Source: Polytrichum commune (taxonomy: Eukaryota > Streptophyta > Polytrichopsida > Polytrichales > Polytrichaceae). From it: a stretch of 64,000 nucleotides of DNA. Shown piece after piece: positions 22,501-34,479 of this stretch; within the stretch, counting starts at the first letter, position 1; every line of letters starts with the position of its first letter. The DNA is taken from positions 14,448,001 through 14,512,000 of the forward strand of contig OX485803.1 of the NCBI GenBank assembly GCA_950295325.1, in the 5' to 3' direction. The notes below the pieces were generated by a model, which was not told where the DNA came from, did no database searches, and was given only the letters and a program-made list of their open reading frames with translations. A program made the translations under genes and the position numbers.

Positions 22501-24389
22501 GCTTGCTGAGAATCCGCCACCACCGCCTCGGTTTCGCCGATGGTTGTTTCAGGCACTGTAGAAGATAATTGAGCGGCATCCTCATTTTCAATTTCATCTT
22601 CAACCAGGAAATTGGAGTGCTCGGGTACTGAGCTGATCGAATCCTGTGAAATTGCAGTAGCTTCAGGAATCACGTCATCGGAGGCAGAATTACAGGTTTC
22701 CACAGCGCTGTCTCCTTCTATCCTTTCCTCCTCAAGAATAGCATGCACTTCCACAGGGGATCCTTCCAATTGCACAGCTGGGTCAATTTTCTCGACAGAG
22801 TTCTCCGAACCATCGCTCTCTGTACTGTTGCCTTCCGTAAAATCATCAACAGAAATGTGAGATTCCATGGCTGCTTCCAGGCAGGCTGAGGAGGATGCAT
22901 CCACATGAGGAGGCAATTCATCCTGTTCAGTCTCTGATGTAACAACCTCTTGCTGTTCAGCTTTGACAGCACCATTGTCTTCGGTTGCAGCAGGCAAGGA
23001 GTCATACCGGTAGAGAGGGTTAGGCGACAAACAGATTGTGAAAGGACCTTCTTGGCTCCTACGCAAAGCATTTTCTTCCCCAAGAAACTTTTTGAGGCGC
23101 TCTTGGAGCTCGGCAATGGTCACTTCCTTGTTCGGTGGATCGATTTTGAGTCCATCTGCGGGAACATTGTAGAAAGCAGGCCGTTCCAGCAACACTTTCT
23201 GACACTTGGGTGATCTCAGGTAAGGACGCTTGGGACTCCGAGGTGGAGTGGACCCGAATGCTGGCCTCAATGTCTTCACAGGAGTGACCACTTTGCCTTT
23301 CGGAAACTTGGAGAAATCTTCTCTCCCAGCTGCTCTTTCCCTTCGAAATGTATCCGTTGCGCCTCCTCCTTCGGACAGTTTCGTGGGAGTGGTGGGCTCA
23401 TTGACCTCGGCTTGTGCGCTCCGCCACTGGCCCACTGCTTAATCCATCACAATTTACACGAATCAAAATTGGTAGAATTTCAACATTGTGAGAACATTGA
23501 GTTACCAAGAAACCGGAGAATCGCGGTTTAGGGACCATAACATTCGGTATCAACGGTGTCACATTGCGAAAGCTCCCATTCCCTGCCTCATTGAACAAAG
23601 ATTTCCCTGACTCACTCATCTGCTTACACAAACCACCAAGACTACTTGCACCTGAGTGAAGTCGGGGCACAAACACCTTCTTTCTTCATCAGATTCTACC
23701 AATTGCAGTGGTTGTGTATACAAGAAATGGATTGCCATACTAATTTACAAGCAATGAGGTCATGTATGTATCTATCTTCACAGTTGAGACTGAGTGTTAT
23801 AATTGGTTCTATATGCATCATGGCCTCCTATTGTCTGCTTCATTGAACAAAGGTTTCCCTCTGAGTCATCTACACAAACCAGCAAGACTACGCATGCTCA
23901 AATTTATCCTCATGAGCGAAGTTCTAGCACAAAAAAGCCTCGATGTTTTTTCACCTGATTCCACTAAATGCGACGGTTGCGTATACAAGAAATGCAGTGT
24001 CATACCAATCAACAAGCAAGAAGGTCATGAATGTACTATCATTTATGTGTCATGTATGTCGCAATTGACACTGTATGTTATGTGCCCTAAACACGTGGTG
24101 TTATATTTATGGCCTCCTTTTCCTTGCTTCTTTGAACAAATTTCTCTCATTCACCTTACTAACACATTAAACCACCAAGGCTACTTCGCCTCTTCAAAGC
24201 TTTCTTCATACCTTTGGCAGTAGGGCTGCTGGTCGGGGGCTCTCTTGCGAACAAAGAATGACGCACTCCTCTCTGCGCTGCACGGCTAACCCCAACACTC
24301 CCATTGCGCTTCACGGAGAGCGGAGACTTAGTGGACTTGGCTCGCTCACCAAATGGCGACTTGTGCCCTGTGCCCCCCGCAAACGACAT
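19546..24389 (-). CDS. Large plant-specific membrane protein, unknown function, 1105 aa
   Basis: Five exons keep phase throughout: 24389-24176, 23651-23506, 23426-21806, 21609-20366 and 19638-19546 (214+146+1621+1244+93 nt). The N-terminus is basic and Ser/Arg-rich (MKKALKRRSS). A conserved-looking block PAFYNVPADGLKIDPP followed by VTIAELQERLKKFLGEE lies near residues 200-240. A long acidic Ser/Glu-rich region follows. Hydrophobic segments lie near 489-513 (FLLSAIMVTCLMGAVVLGS) and 867-887 (VAVIGVLVAALAGAGLFVL). The basic tail is TPVRRSQRIRN close to the C-terminus. I recall plant proteins of unknown function with such a tail but cannot name one; chromatin or nuclear-envelope attachment is only a guess. 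The TTG|GTAACT donor of exon 2 pairs with CCAG|TGGCGG; an alternative phase-1 pairing also exists. Confidence 0.8.
23575..24195 (-). repeat. Three tandem copies spanning exon 1 end, intron 1 and exon 2
   Basis: In minus orientation the block GTAGYCTTGSTGGTTT occurs at about 24184, 23891 and 23645 (periods 293 and 246). Each copy continues with TTTGTTCAAWGARGCA and, about 150-170 bases later, CATTTCTTGTATAC in the two upstream units. The first copy contains the exon 1 donor, the second is wholly intronic and the third is exon 2 coding sequence. Confidence 0.75.
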
Positions 24390-24990
24390 GGTTCCAGCTC
24401 CTACTGCATGCGTTTGCGAGCTCACAGATACACAATCACCACAAACACTACACAGACCCGTTCCTTCTTATGATCAAATATAGAAATACAAAAATTACAA
24501 CAGTACTACCATGGCACCCTCGAGGCAACACGCGTGAGCTTCTTAAATTGAAGGTGCAACTCTCGGAAAGCAGTGCATCCTACGTACCGGGGACTCAAAA
24601 AACACAAAAAACCTCAAAAGCAGCTAATACTTGGGTCGACCGATCGCAGATATGGAGATGGAGGGAGAGCGAGGTGGAAGAAATTTGGAATGCGGAAGAA
24701 ATTGGAATGGGGAAGATCACATCAGACTTGCAAGCGGGAGAAGAGCGAAGGCCAGCTGAAGAGAGCCGTTGGAGAGAGGGAGAGAGAGAGAGAGAGCCGT
24801 TGAGCCGTTTGAACTTCGGCCTGTGATCCTGGCCGTCGATCGGAAGATCGGACGGTCAGAGTTGGGGCGGAAGTGTGGAGCCCGTGAGCAAGGGCTAGGT
24901 TAATATGAATTACCCCGGTACTTACCATGGAAGGGGAAATAAAGAGCCTCTCACCTTCCGCTGTTTTCGCATTCAAAGGGCTTCTGGTTC
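24390..24990 (-). promoter_or_regulatory. 5' region of the membrane-protein gene
   Basis: GC-richer than the surroundings, with a CT-microsatellite on the sense strand (24778-24801). It is likely promoter and 5' UTR; no TATA box was assigned. Confidence 0.35.
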
Positions 24991-24997
24991 ATGACAA

Positions 24998-25110
24998 CTA
25001 CACTAATCTGATTTAGTGTGGCCCACACTACACTAATCCAAATCTGAATTTAGTGTGGCCCACACTACACTAAACATTGTATTTAGTGTTACTAATTCTA
25101 TTGGTCTTGC
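24998..25110. repeat. Short repeats of CACACTACACTAA
   Basis: Three closely spaced copies of ACTACACTAA with intervening ATTTAGTGTGGCCCACAC form direct and inverted arrangements. Related words recur in the hairpin element at 55025-55248. Confidence 0.5.
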
Positions 25111-26649
25111 TCAATACTAATTGTAAACTGCCCATGTAGTGTCACCATGTTCACTAAAGGTAGAGGGTGCTAAAACCAACACCTATAAACGCCTCCCAAT
25201 TGCCAACACTCATAGCGGCTTCCACTACCTTCATGTAGGCTAGGTAATGGGCTTCACTTTATCTCAGTTTTGGTCCAAGGTGGGTTTAATGTTTGTTAAT
25301 GCCAATTCTAGCCATTCTATTCATGGGGGGGGAACGGTTCTAGCCATTCTATTCACAAAGCCAAGGAGGCAAGCCCACAAAGCACAAAGGGGGTCGATTC
25401 CCAGGATGCAAGGGGATCAATACCCCGGATTCAAGGTTTCAGTTTTGCAACCGAACTGGTTGGGATCATGAAGGTGACCATGTGGCTTTGCACATTGTCA
25501 CTAATTAGGCTTTGATCTAGCTTGGGTCTAGCTAGTACCCAACTATGTTGTGTTGGTTCTAGGCAATCTTGGGTTGGTTATGGGCAATGAAGGTTGGGTT
25601 CCTCATTATATGCAAGGTCATCATATATATACATGGGACCTATGGATTTGTTTAAGGAAGCTAGTACTTTTGACTTTGAATATTCATCAAATAGTTAGTG
25701 GAGGCTAAAAATGTTTTCTTTCTTTCTTTATACTTATTTTAAGCCCAAAGGATAATATGATTTTTTTTATATCAACCACATAGACATATGTATGTGCAAT
25801 AGCTTGAAGTGTTGGTTTAGCACACTCCACATTAAATGTAAACCTAACATTATTTCTCATTCCTCATAAAACTTTTTGGGCATCATACATTTACAATGTT
25901 GCAAAAACTGGGCAAAAAATATCACACACTAAGTGATTTTCCATCCACATTTTAATCATTCATGACAATATCTCATTGCATAAATGTAGGATGCAAAATA
26001 CCAGACTCTGTGTGTATTTCATTACAGAAACGTAAGTTAAGATGACAATACTTGTGAACTTATTCAAAAGAAAAGGCATTAGAAAAGTTACCACAATGAC
26101 ATAAAAATACTATATGACACTAAATCCAATATTTAGTGTATTCATCATCAGCCCACGTGACATGGTAAATATTGTGGGCCACACTATCAACGAGGAAATC
26201 AAAAAAAGTATTGTGCATGTGGATGGAAACAATGTGCATTTGAGAGACTTCCAACAAAGTGAGATTCAATACACACCCATCATACGACTCCACCTATACG
26301 ATTGAGAATAATAACTTGCAATATGACTATAAATAATGTCTTAACCTTGGATTTTAAGGTATAAGACTATATTGTAGAAATCTAAGGTCATAATAATTAT
26401 ATTTATCTCCAAATATAGACTTCAACAAAATTGAAAATCGTCATATCTTATTTAATGTTATTTGACTTTCATAAAGTTTGTTAATCAACAAAATAATGTA
26501 GTCTTTAATTATCACAATTGCATGGGTAGGAGGGCTATGTACCCTACCAATACTTATATTTCCCATGCCAATGCAATTTATTGTAGTCTATGTTCTTTTT
26601 AAGTAATAAACAACAATCCATGTCCATTCATACTATTGCACAAGTTGTC

Positions 26650-26945
26650 ATTATGAAATTAAACCCTATATATGATAAGTTTATGGAGAAAAAACAAGTG
26701 TATACGTACTAATAGCATAAAGCAATGGGAAAGTTGGTGAGGTCAAAAAGGTAGTTGCACTTTTTGGGAAAAGTCTCCCAACATCCGTATTGGAAACCTC
26801 TTTGATGCCTTTTTCACGCTACTATATTTGATGAATTATCCATTCATTCACCCTTACTTTACAAGTTTTTCCCTTCTTGTTGAGGTAATATTGCAGATAT
26901 TCAAAGGGTACCCTCCTAGCATTGCTACTTAATGTTATGAAGTCA
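26650..26945 (+). repeat. Dispersed repeat, copy 1
   Basis: The part from GTTGGTGAGGTCAAAAAGGT to GCTACTTAATGTTATG (26735-26940) recurs in reverse complement at 36849-37065, and 26650-26740 resembles 63812-63900. There is no coding signal. The surrounding 25.1-27.7 kb is AT-rich with no gene seen. Confidence 0.6.
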
Positions 26946-27701
26946 TAAAAGTCACTTTATAATCATAATAAGCAAGCACATGAATTTTAATGCCACACTA
27001 AATCGGATGGTTTGAAGGTATTGTTTTCATACACAAGTGGGTAAGAAAATTATGTAAGGATATTGAACAAAAAACTAAAATATGATGCATGGCAATTCAT
27101 AGTATAAAAGATACTTGTAAATTGTCCAAAGGATATAGGTGCATCAATATAAAAGAATTCTATGGTGTGAGGATAATTAGGTAGATATGAACTAATGTTA
27201 TGAGGACATCATTTGTTGTTTGTTTATATAGAATTGGATTAGGGTATTGGACAAAAATTTAAAATCTATTATACACTAGAGTCTAGACAATGCACAGGTG
27301 ATGGTGGTGAGGTTGTCGCCCTCTCACCGTTCCCCACTATCCCAAAAATAATTAACTAGTGACAATGGCATGTTGATTGATCTGGGAACAATCTAGGACA
27401 TTAATGCACATGCATGGGTGAAATAGATTGAGCAAACACAAACCCATACAAGTCTAATACGTAGTGTTGACCCTATGACATCTTGTTGATGTGTTGTATT
27501 CATTAGAGAAAAGCATGTCAAATATGGATTGTAGCACACGACCATCATGAAAGGTTAAGTGCTATGCTTGCTATTGTACATGCATTAGAGGAAATCATAT
27601 CCAAATAAAACATGTAGGTAGTTGAAATTATAGTGGAAATGGTCACCAATATATAGCCAATTTGTGCAATCTTTATGGCTAAGTTGAAAGGTTGGTGTTA
27701 C

Positions 27702-28256
27702 CAGGAGGCGGAGCCAACCGGGGGGGCGGGGGGGGGCTTGGGGGCGCTCAACTCCCCTAACATCATTAGTAGAAAACTGTGCCAAAACAACTACAAATTT
27801 TTCTTTTTCGTTTCGCAACTGCAATTTTGAAATTTTTGGGGTGTGTAGTACACCGTTGGAAAGGTATTTTCAAGACCTTTTCAACGGTATATTACAAGCC
27901 CCCAAAAACCCAAAATTTCAGCTGGTAAAACCAAAGAAAATATGCAGTCGTTTAGCGACTGCGGTTCTTTTTCACAATGTTTTCTACAAGGGCATTTGCT
28001 TATTATTGGCGATGTCTATTGGCAATCATTGGATGGTCAATTTGTTGATCATCTATATCGAAAACACCATTGCCAAAGCTTTGGATATTAACGACATTAT
28101 TAAATTTTTCATGGGGATATCAACTCGATGAGTTCAAATTTCTTAATAAATAATCAAATTCAACCACCTATTGAAATTTGAAAATAAAATCTACAATGGA
28201 TATTTCCATATTATGAGGTCAACCCCCCCTAGGTCAACATCTTGGCTCCACCCCTC
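27702..28256. mobile_element. hAT-like non-autonomous element
   Basis: The left end is CAGGAGGCGGAGCCAA and the right end is the related inverted TTGGCTCCACCCCTC. The flanks are GGTGTTAC (27694-27701) and GGTGTTAT (28257-28264), an 8-bp target duplication with one mismatch, as expected for hAT transposons. A G-rich run follows the left end and CCCCCCC precedes the right end. No transposase frame is present. Confidence 0.6.
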
Positions 28257-28315
28257 GGTGTTATAGTGGTGTACGATGTTTTAATAACATAGAGTGATGT
28301 TAAGTGAACATTAGT

Positions 28316-28515
28316 GTACATTTGATCTCTTGCACCTTCAAAAAACCAAAACCCACAAACATAAAGCTCTTGGGCTTCAAAATATGCATTAAAATTTGAA
28401 CATCACAACACATTTGACCTTCTACACCTTAGAAAAAATAAAACCCACAAAAAACATAGTTTTTGGGCTTCAAAATATGGATCGAAATTTAAACATCGGC
28501 ACACATTTGACTTCT
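28316..28515 (+). repeat. Tandem repeat, unit about 92 bp
   Basis: ACATTTGA occurs at 28318, 28410 and 28503, with AAACCCACAAA and TTGGGCTTCAAAATATG in the two full copies. Confidence 0.6.
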
Positions 28516-28519
28516 AAAA

Positions 28520-31500
28520 TCAAATCCAAAGAACCAAACAAACACAAATAAAAAAGGAGGAAGAAAAATTACCTTGAAGATGGCCACTGTGACTAACACT
28601 ACAACAAAGAACACCAACACATTGACCGACATGATCAATAGCATGGACAACATGTGTAACAAGGGGAAGAAGGGAAGAGGGGAGGGAGAGAGACGATGAT
28701 GACAATGTCGTATAAGTTTCAATTTTTAGGGTTTGGACGTTGAAGTTATGATGAACATGCCACATCATAGGATGTCATCCTTTGCCACTGGTAAAGACAA
28801 CGTCCACCGAAGAAAATGTAAGCAAAATCTTTAAAAGTGGACGTGCGGGGGGTGACAACCATACCCATAGATGGTGGACAACAACCCATACAAGGTAGCC
28901 ACCAAGACTAATACAATTTGCAATCAAAAAATGGCAACCCACAAATCACCCTCCACCCAATAAGTGTACCCAATCCACACAAAACAACAGACGAAGTGCT
29001 ACCAAAATGGCGGTGCTTAGCCAAAAAGGACGACATTGCAATTGAATTAACCAAAAACCGGGTCAAACCCAAAATGGAATGTCATCACCTACATTCCAAC
29101 AAAAACGGCAATCAAAATGACGGTTTCAGTCAAAAGAATAGTGGACATGACCGCTACCATGGAACATGGTTGATTTGGACACAATTTCCTCTAGTGATGT
29201 GTTGCCTTGTATGGGCATAGCAAGGTGTAAGGGTCTACAATATACAATATCTAGTAGATGGAGGCAGCCGCATCCAAAGATTTTGTCAAAGTGCAACTTC
29301 CATGCCAAGTTTGTTCATCATGCATACATGATCATTCAAGTAAACATACAAGGATGTACAAAGCAATTCAATGCATAGTCAATGGACAATATTAGGAAGA
29401 AAAAGGAAAAAGAAAAGGATAGCTAGATTTGTCCCCATTTGCTGCTCCTCAACATCAAAACCCTACAAATTGCAATTAGATTTGGCCACAATGATCTAGT
29501 TTTGTACCTCTTGAAATCATCAAGAATGTCTGAATTTAGGTTGTTCCTCTCCATGCTCTAGTCTGGACCTGGAATGCTACCACCATGCCATAGTAAAATC
29601 CCGTTGGAAGACAATTGCCACAAACTAATGATCTGTATCAAGAACTAAGGTACAAAAATGGGGTCTTTTCTATACAATCCATTTGACATATGTATTGTTA
29701 CCATATTCTATAAAAATCACCACATTTTGTATCAAATTTGGTCAATTTAACACACATTTGAAACAAAATGAGATGGGAAACATAGGAGATAATTACTTTG
29801 GTCATCATGGAAAATGAACCGTGTGTTCAATTCATGACAGTACTTGCTCTGCTCCATTGGCTACAAAACTTGAATTCAGAGTCGATCCACATGCTTTTGG
29901 GACATGTCAAAACACCTGAAGCCTATCAAATATCGTCACACATTCTTTGCTGTTGTGTATGGTTCTCGGAACATGCACATGAAGATAGGGTATGATGAGA
30001 AACAAGACATGAAGGGAACAGGGATGGAGTTGCTAAATGATTGCTCATGACATTCAATTCTGGTCAAAAGCTTTTTGCAGAGCTCCAACAATTCTTGAGG
30101 ACGATGGAATCTCTGTATTTTTCTGTTGACCAATTTGTGGCTGCAATAGCACAAATGCAATGCACAACATCATGTGTAAGACTCTGCACTCTATGGTCTC
30201 CATAAGCCTACTTAACATTCTATAACAGTGCATAAGATCACTCTCTTAAGATACAATCTTGAGAAATTATATTTTTCTCGGATGCTCCAATCCATTCCAT
30301 CTTCAATCTGAATATGAGATGGGAGGATTGAAGATTGAGACTTTACATGCATTTTCATCCAGTAAAAACTAATATTTAGGGTACAGAAGAACGTGATTTA
30401 GGAAAAAAGGCAGCAATCAAAGAATCGTTGTGTTCGTGAATTATTTAAGAAACAATCAACCTTGCTGAAACTTAAGAGTGCTATTAGTAAGACTGCCTTG
30501 ATAAGTTCACTGTAATTACTAACTTTGTCAACTCTAGGGCTTATAGTCTACACATGACACCGACTTAAGGGAGTCTTTGAAGAGCCTCATTCCTGATGAC
30601 TTAATGGTTCTTTGATTAAAAAAAAACATTTACTTTGTTAAAAGCTATGGCATTTTCTGAAGTGTGCTCCATGTTAATAAATTGATCTATTGGTTGACCT
30701 GCCATCTGAGAATTACAGTGTTTAGGTCATTGGTTGCCTATTATAGCCCGTGGCAAGGTTCCTTGCATCCATTACATGGCCTAGGTCTTTTTGATTGGAA
30801 AGAGATTTAATGCATCTCATTTTAGGAACTTTTGTAAACAATCTATTGGACCAGATGACAACTTTTGAGGTGAGTGCAAATTGAGCTCCAATACACATAG
30901 ATAAGATCATATCTTTTTGGTCACTAGGTAGTGGATGCAAGGAACCATGCTAGGAGCTACAGTAGGTACTAGGTGCCTACTACTATAGTCAATTGCAGGG
31001 TGATATGTGTCCACCACCAGACATAATGGTCAAGCCATTGCATGGTCATCAATTACGGGTGATAATGTGCCTCCTCATATCCAATCAGGATTGAATATGT
31101 CAAGAAAAATTAGGTCAGATTGACCATTACATAGTAGATCATGGCCATTGGGAAGGAATTATGAACATTTACAAACTTTGTGAACAATTCCGATCTAAGT
31201 GAGGTGGATGTGTTTGGTTGCAGTGTCATGGAGTTCACTATGACACACCACCCGCACACAACGAATGTTGGATGTTTGCCGAACATCAAGGACCTTCCCG
31301 CACTTTGGAAAGCTACCTTTTGTGCACTTTAACATTGTCCAACCGAGAACATTCGACGTCTAATCGCAGTGTTTCTACACGGTTGCCAAACATTTTGAAA
31401 CGTTATCAACAACTTTTAAAACACAATAAGATGAAAGACCAAGTTACCGTCCTCATCACAAACCCTGACTTACGATAGGTGACAACTTCATTGGTTTCTC

Positions 31501-31735
31501 ATCCTTTTGTGTGACTCGACACAACCAATCTACGGGAACACTTTTCCCAGACATTGCACAGTTCGGATTGTCAAACTTCTCAATAAACTTTTTGCACTCG
31601 CACACGCAAGGCTACATTTTGAAACATCTGCAAGCGTTCCAAAGCGTACCATGTTGGGGGTGTGCGAGCGGTGTATAAGAGACATCAACTTCTAGGAATC
31701 ATAGGAGAAGATATTATTATGTGAGAAATTGAGAC
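28520..31735. other. Repeat-rich spacer, no gene recognised
   Basis: AT-rich DNA with only short open frames. A third exon of the bHLH gene could lie in its right part but was not found. Confidence 0.4.
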
Positions 31736-31739
31736 CCAC

Positions 31740-33015
31740 CTTTGCGGTAATCGAGCATTGCACGAATCCAGTGGTCGGCAGTCTGCAGATGTTGCAACCG
31801 ATGACTTCGAAGCTCAAAGACTCCACCGTCTGGATGAGGAGGCTATGGAAGTTGGGTCGACACCAGCTGCACACCATCTCCACAACCAGCTCCTCCCCCT
31901 CCGCAACGTGGCGAGGATTGATGTGCAAAGCTTTGATACACGTTGCTGGTGGGGGTTTGGTGTCTACTTTGCAATCATCATGATCAATGTCGCTCGAGCT
32001 TGACAGATTCATCTTTCTTGTTGCTGTTGCTGTTGCTGCTTTGTTAACCTGATGATGATCCATCATCACAGGCTTAATAGGGCATTCGATGGCGGGCGAT
32101 GCCATGGATGAGGACATTTGGGATCCGCTGATCTCCTGCACAGACTGCTGATGATGAACCATCACGGTGGCTGTGGGGACATTATTAACCCCACCGGTCG
32201 CATTCGTCTTCAGGTTATGTCGAATTGATCCACCAGGTAATCCGGCACGTTGGCCGCGGCTTGATGTTGTCAACCGCATTTGAGATCGCCTCTTCAGAAG
32301 CTCCGTTTTCCTATGTTGCAAATTCTTCACCAACTCCTTGGCGTCCTCTACGACCCCTGCCCTTTCACGCTGCCACAATGCACCAAGTTAAATTAGGTGA
32401 AGGTCGTATGTGATTTGACGCGAAACTTGACAGAATTGGTCTTGGCACGGTCTTGAATGTGAGCGGAAGTACGGTATCTTCACTTGAATTTAGCCAAACG
32501 AGTCACTTCTTGAGCGGATATGAAACCTTCCGGAGTGTACCTCGGAAGCGAGGTTAAGGATGATGAAATTAAGATGTCACGGAAGTAAATATGATGTCAT
32601 GCAACATTCACGAAAAGTCACATGATGAATTAGCTTAGCGGATTGCAGGAAGCTTTTTTGGAGGCCATTGCCCGCATTGCATTTGCCTACAGCACAGTTG
32701 CGGATAATTCCGTGCATTCGTCCCGCAAAAGAAATACTAAATTTCGCCTCAAGAAGGTTTGCATACCAGATGCCAAATGCCAAGATTCAACATCCGGGTT
32801 TAGGCATTTGACTCGCTTCACACCACCTTCATCGTTAAAATATCTGATGCCAAGCTGGCTATGGTGGAACTTAGGCCAACATACAGCCATCTCTCCTAGC
32901 TTAATTACTTCACATATGAAAGTATGCAAGCATTTCTACACTTCTTCACTTGGTTCTGTCAACCGCTTCTACTGGTAAATGCAAGCCACGAACAATTTGT
33001 GAGTAACATCACCTG

Positions 33016-33067
<52 letters not shown>

Positions 33068-33917
33068 CAGGTTTGGGAGAACAGGAAGCCAGATAATCAA
33101 AACCTACCTTAATTGCAGGTGGCAAAAGAGCCTCCAGAACATTATATTTGGCGGCCATGTCGTCACGGCGCTGACGTTCTCGGATGATGTGATCCGCTTG
33201 CGTAGGGTACCGAACCTCCTTGGGATGCAGATTAACCCTCACCGGTGCTTCCGTAATCACCTTGGGATTTTTCACAGGTGGTGAAGCTCTTGCTCTACTT
33301 GTTCTCTTGGATTTAGGTGCCACTTTTGGGTCAGGTCTGCACTCGGATACATCATTAATATTGTCTGGGGTAACGGAGAATTCTCTCCGACATCTGATTT
33401 CCGAGCCCACAGGAGTAAGAACACTGGGTGGGGTGAAATTACCAGCAGCAGCAGCAGCAGCAGGAGGAGGAGGTGACGTAGGGTCACCGGAAGAAGCTGG
33501 GATTGCAATCACAGGCCTACTATTGATGCTAACAACCACCTCTGAATCTACAAAAGGAGCAGCAGCCGCCTGTTGATCTGTGGCAGTAGCCAATTCGATC
33601 ATCCCCACCGGCTCGGAGCTTACCACCATTGGGATGTTGCAGATGGAATCTGAATTCATCATGACCTGGGGTATGGTCAAGCATGTCGATGAATGCACGG
33701 AGTCTACGTGATTAATGGTGGGATCAGCAGCAGCAGCAATAATAATACTGTCCGGTTTAAGAATAACGTCATCAGCCTGAAGCTCATCGAGCATGCTGTG
33801 GATGTTGGTGTGGTCGGCTATGTCGATCTCGCAGAACTGGCTCTGCCAATGGAACATGTCCTCGAACTCTGGAGCAATAGATCGATCATCAGTTAAGCAA
33901 CATGATGATAACCTCAT
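31740..33917 (-). CDS. bHLH transcription factor with ACT-like C-terminus (3' end unresolved)
   Basis: Exon 1 (33917-33108, 270 codons) joins exon 2 (32369-31740, 210 codons) in phase 0. The splice falls in the bHLH loop (LLPPAIK|RERAGVVEDA), a common intron site in plant bHLH genes. The basic region HIIRERQRRDDM has H5, E9 and R13, predicting binding to an E-box, likely the G-box CACGTG. Helix 2 is AGVVEDAKELVKNLQHRK. The C-terminal part (VEMVCSWCRPNFHSLLIQTV and ESLSFEVIGCNICRL) resembles the ACT-like dimerisation fold of several bHLH subfamilies. Exon 2 ends at a good AAG|GTGGGT donor, or reads on for 16 residues to a stop at 31692. The subfamily is not assigned. Intron 1 starts near a (CT)n run. 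An upstream start other than MRLSS is possible. Confidence 0.75.
32820..33024 (+). repeat. Intronic segment duplicated upstream of the bHLH gene
   Basis: Collinear with 33958-34160. Both contain GCTATGGTGGAACTTAGG, then TGCAAGCCACGAAYAA, then ACCTGGGC and AGAGAG. Identity looks roughly 65-70 percent. Confidence 0.6.
33017..33064. repeat. (AG)n microsatellite in bHLH intron
   Basis: About 23 AG units, roughly 45 bases inside the donor (CT-rich on the sense strand). Confidence 0.9.
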
Positions 33918-33957
33918 AGACAGACATGATGGCAATCAGACAGTTGAATCCAAGCCG

Positions 33958-34160
33958 AACATCGCCTTCATTGTTACATTAGCCCATTCCAAGCTAGCTA
34001 TGGTGGAACTTAGGTCATCGCTCCTAACTCATCCTTCAAATTTGAACGCCATACACAAGCACTTGTTCTACATTTGGTGTTCTCTCAATCACTTGTAATG
34101 GTTATTGCAAGCCACGAATAACTTGGAGCGATTTACAAAGACCTGGGCCAATATAGAGAG
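33958..34160 (+). repeat. Upstream partner of the bHLH intron duplication
   Basis: See the copy at 32820-33024. The following 34200-34470 has weak resemblance to bHLH exon 2 (GAGCTTGACA with an ATGATCATGTC context), possibly a decayed gene duplicate. Confidence 0.5.
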
Positions 34161-34479
34161 GATAGATAGACATGACAAAGCACAGATGGCGAATCCATCA
34201 AACCGCTTGAAGAAGGCAACAAATCATATGGGGAGCGGCTTATTGCATGTGATACCGTTTGTGAAGTGTACTCCTGTTGTGTCCTTCATTTGCAGTGAAG
34301 TTGTTGTCTGCACTCTACTCGAAGATGCACAAGAACGACGACCGGCTGCACCACTTGATGACAATATTCCACACTCTTTCATATGCAACATGATCATGTC
34401 TGAATTATCTCCGGAGCTTGACACATTTCACATAAATGAAGCAGCTAGTGGTGACTCGATCGAATGAATGAATACCACA

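Noticed and set aside
22718-23116. Open frames overlapping exon 3 of the large membrane protein
   Set aside because: They are alternate frames of a long, compositionally biased exon; the spliced main frame explains the sequence.
31729-32003. Plus-strand frames across bHLH exon 2
   Set aside because: The minus strand carries the helix 2 and ACT-like pattern with valid splice sites.
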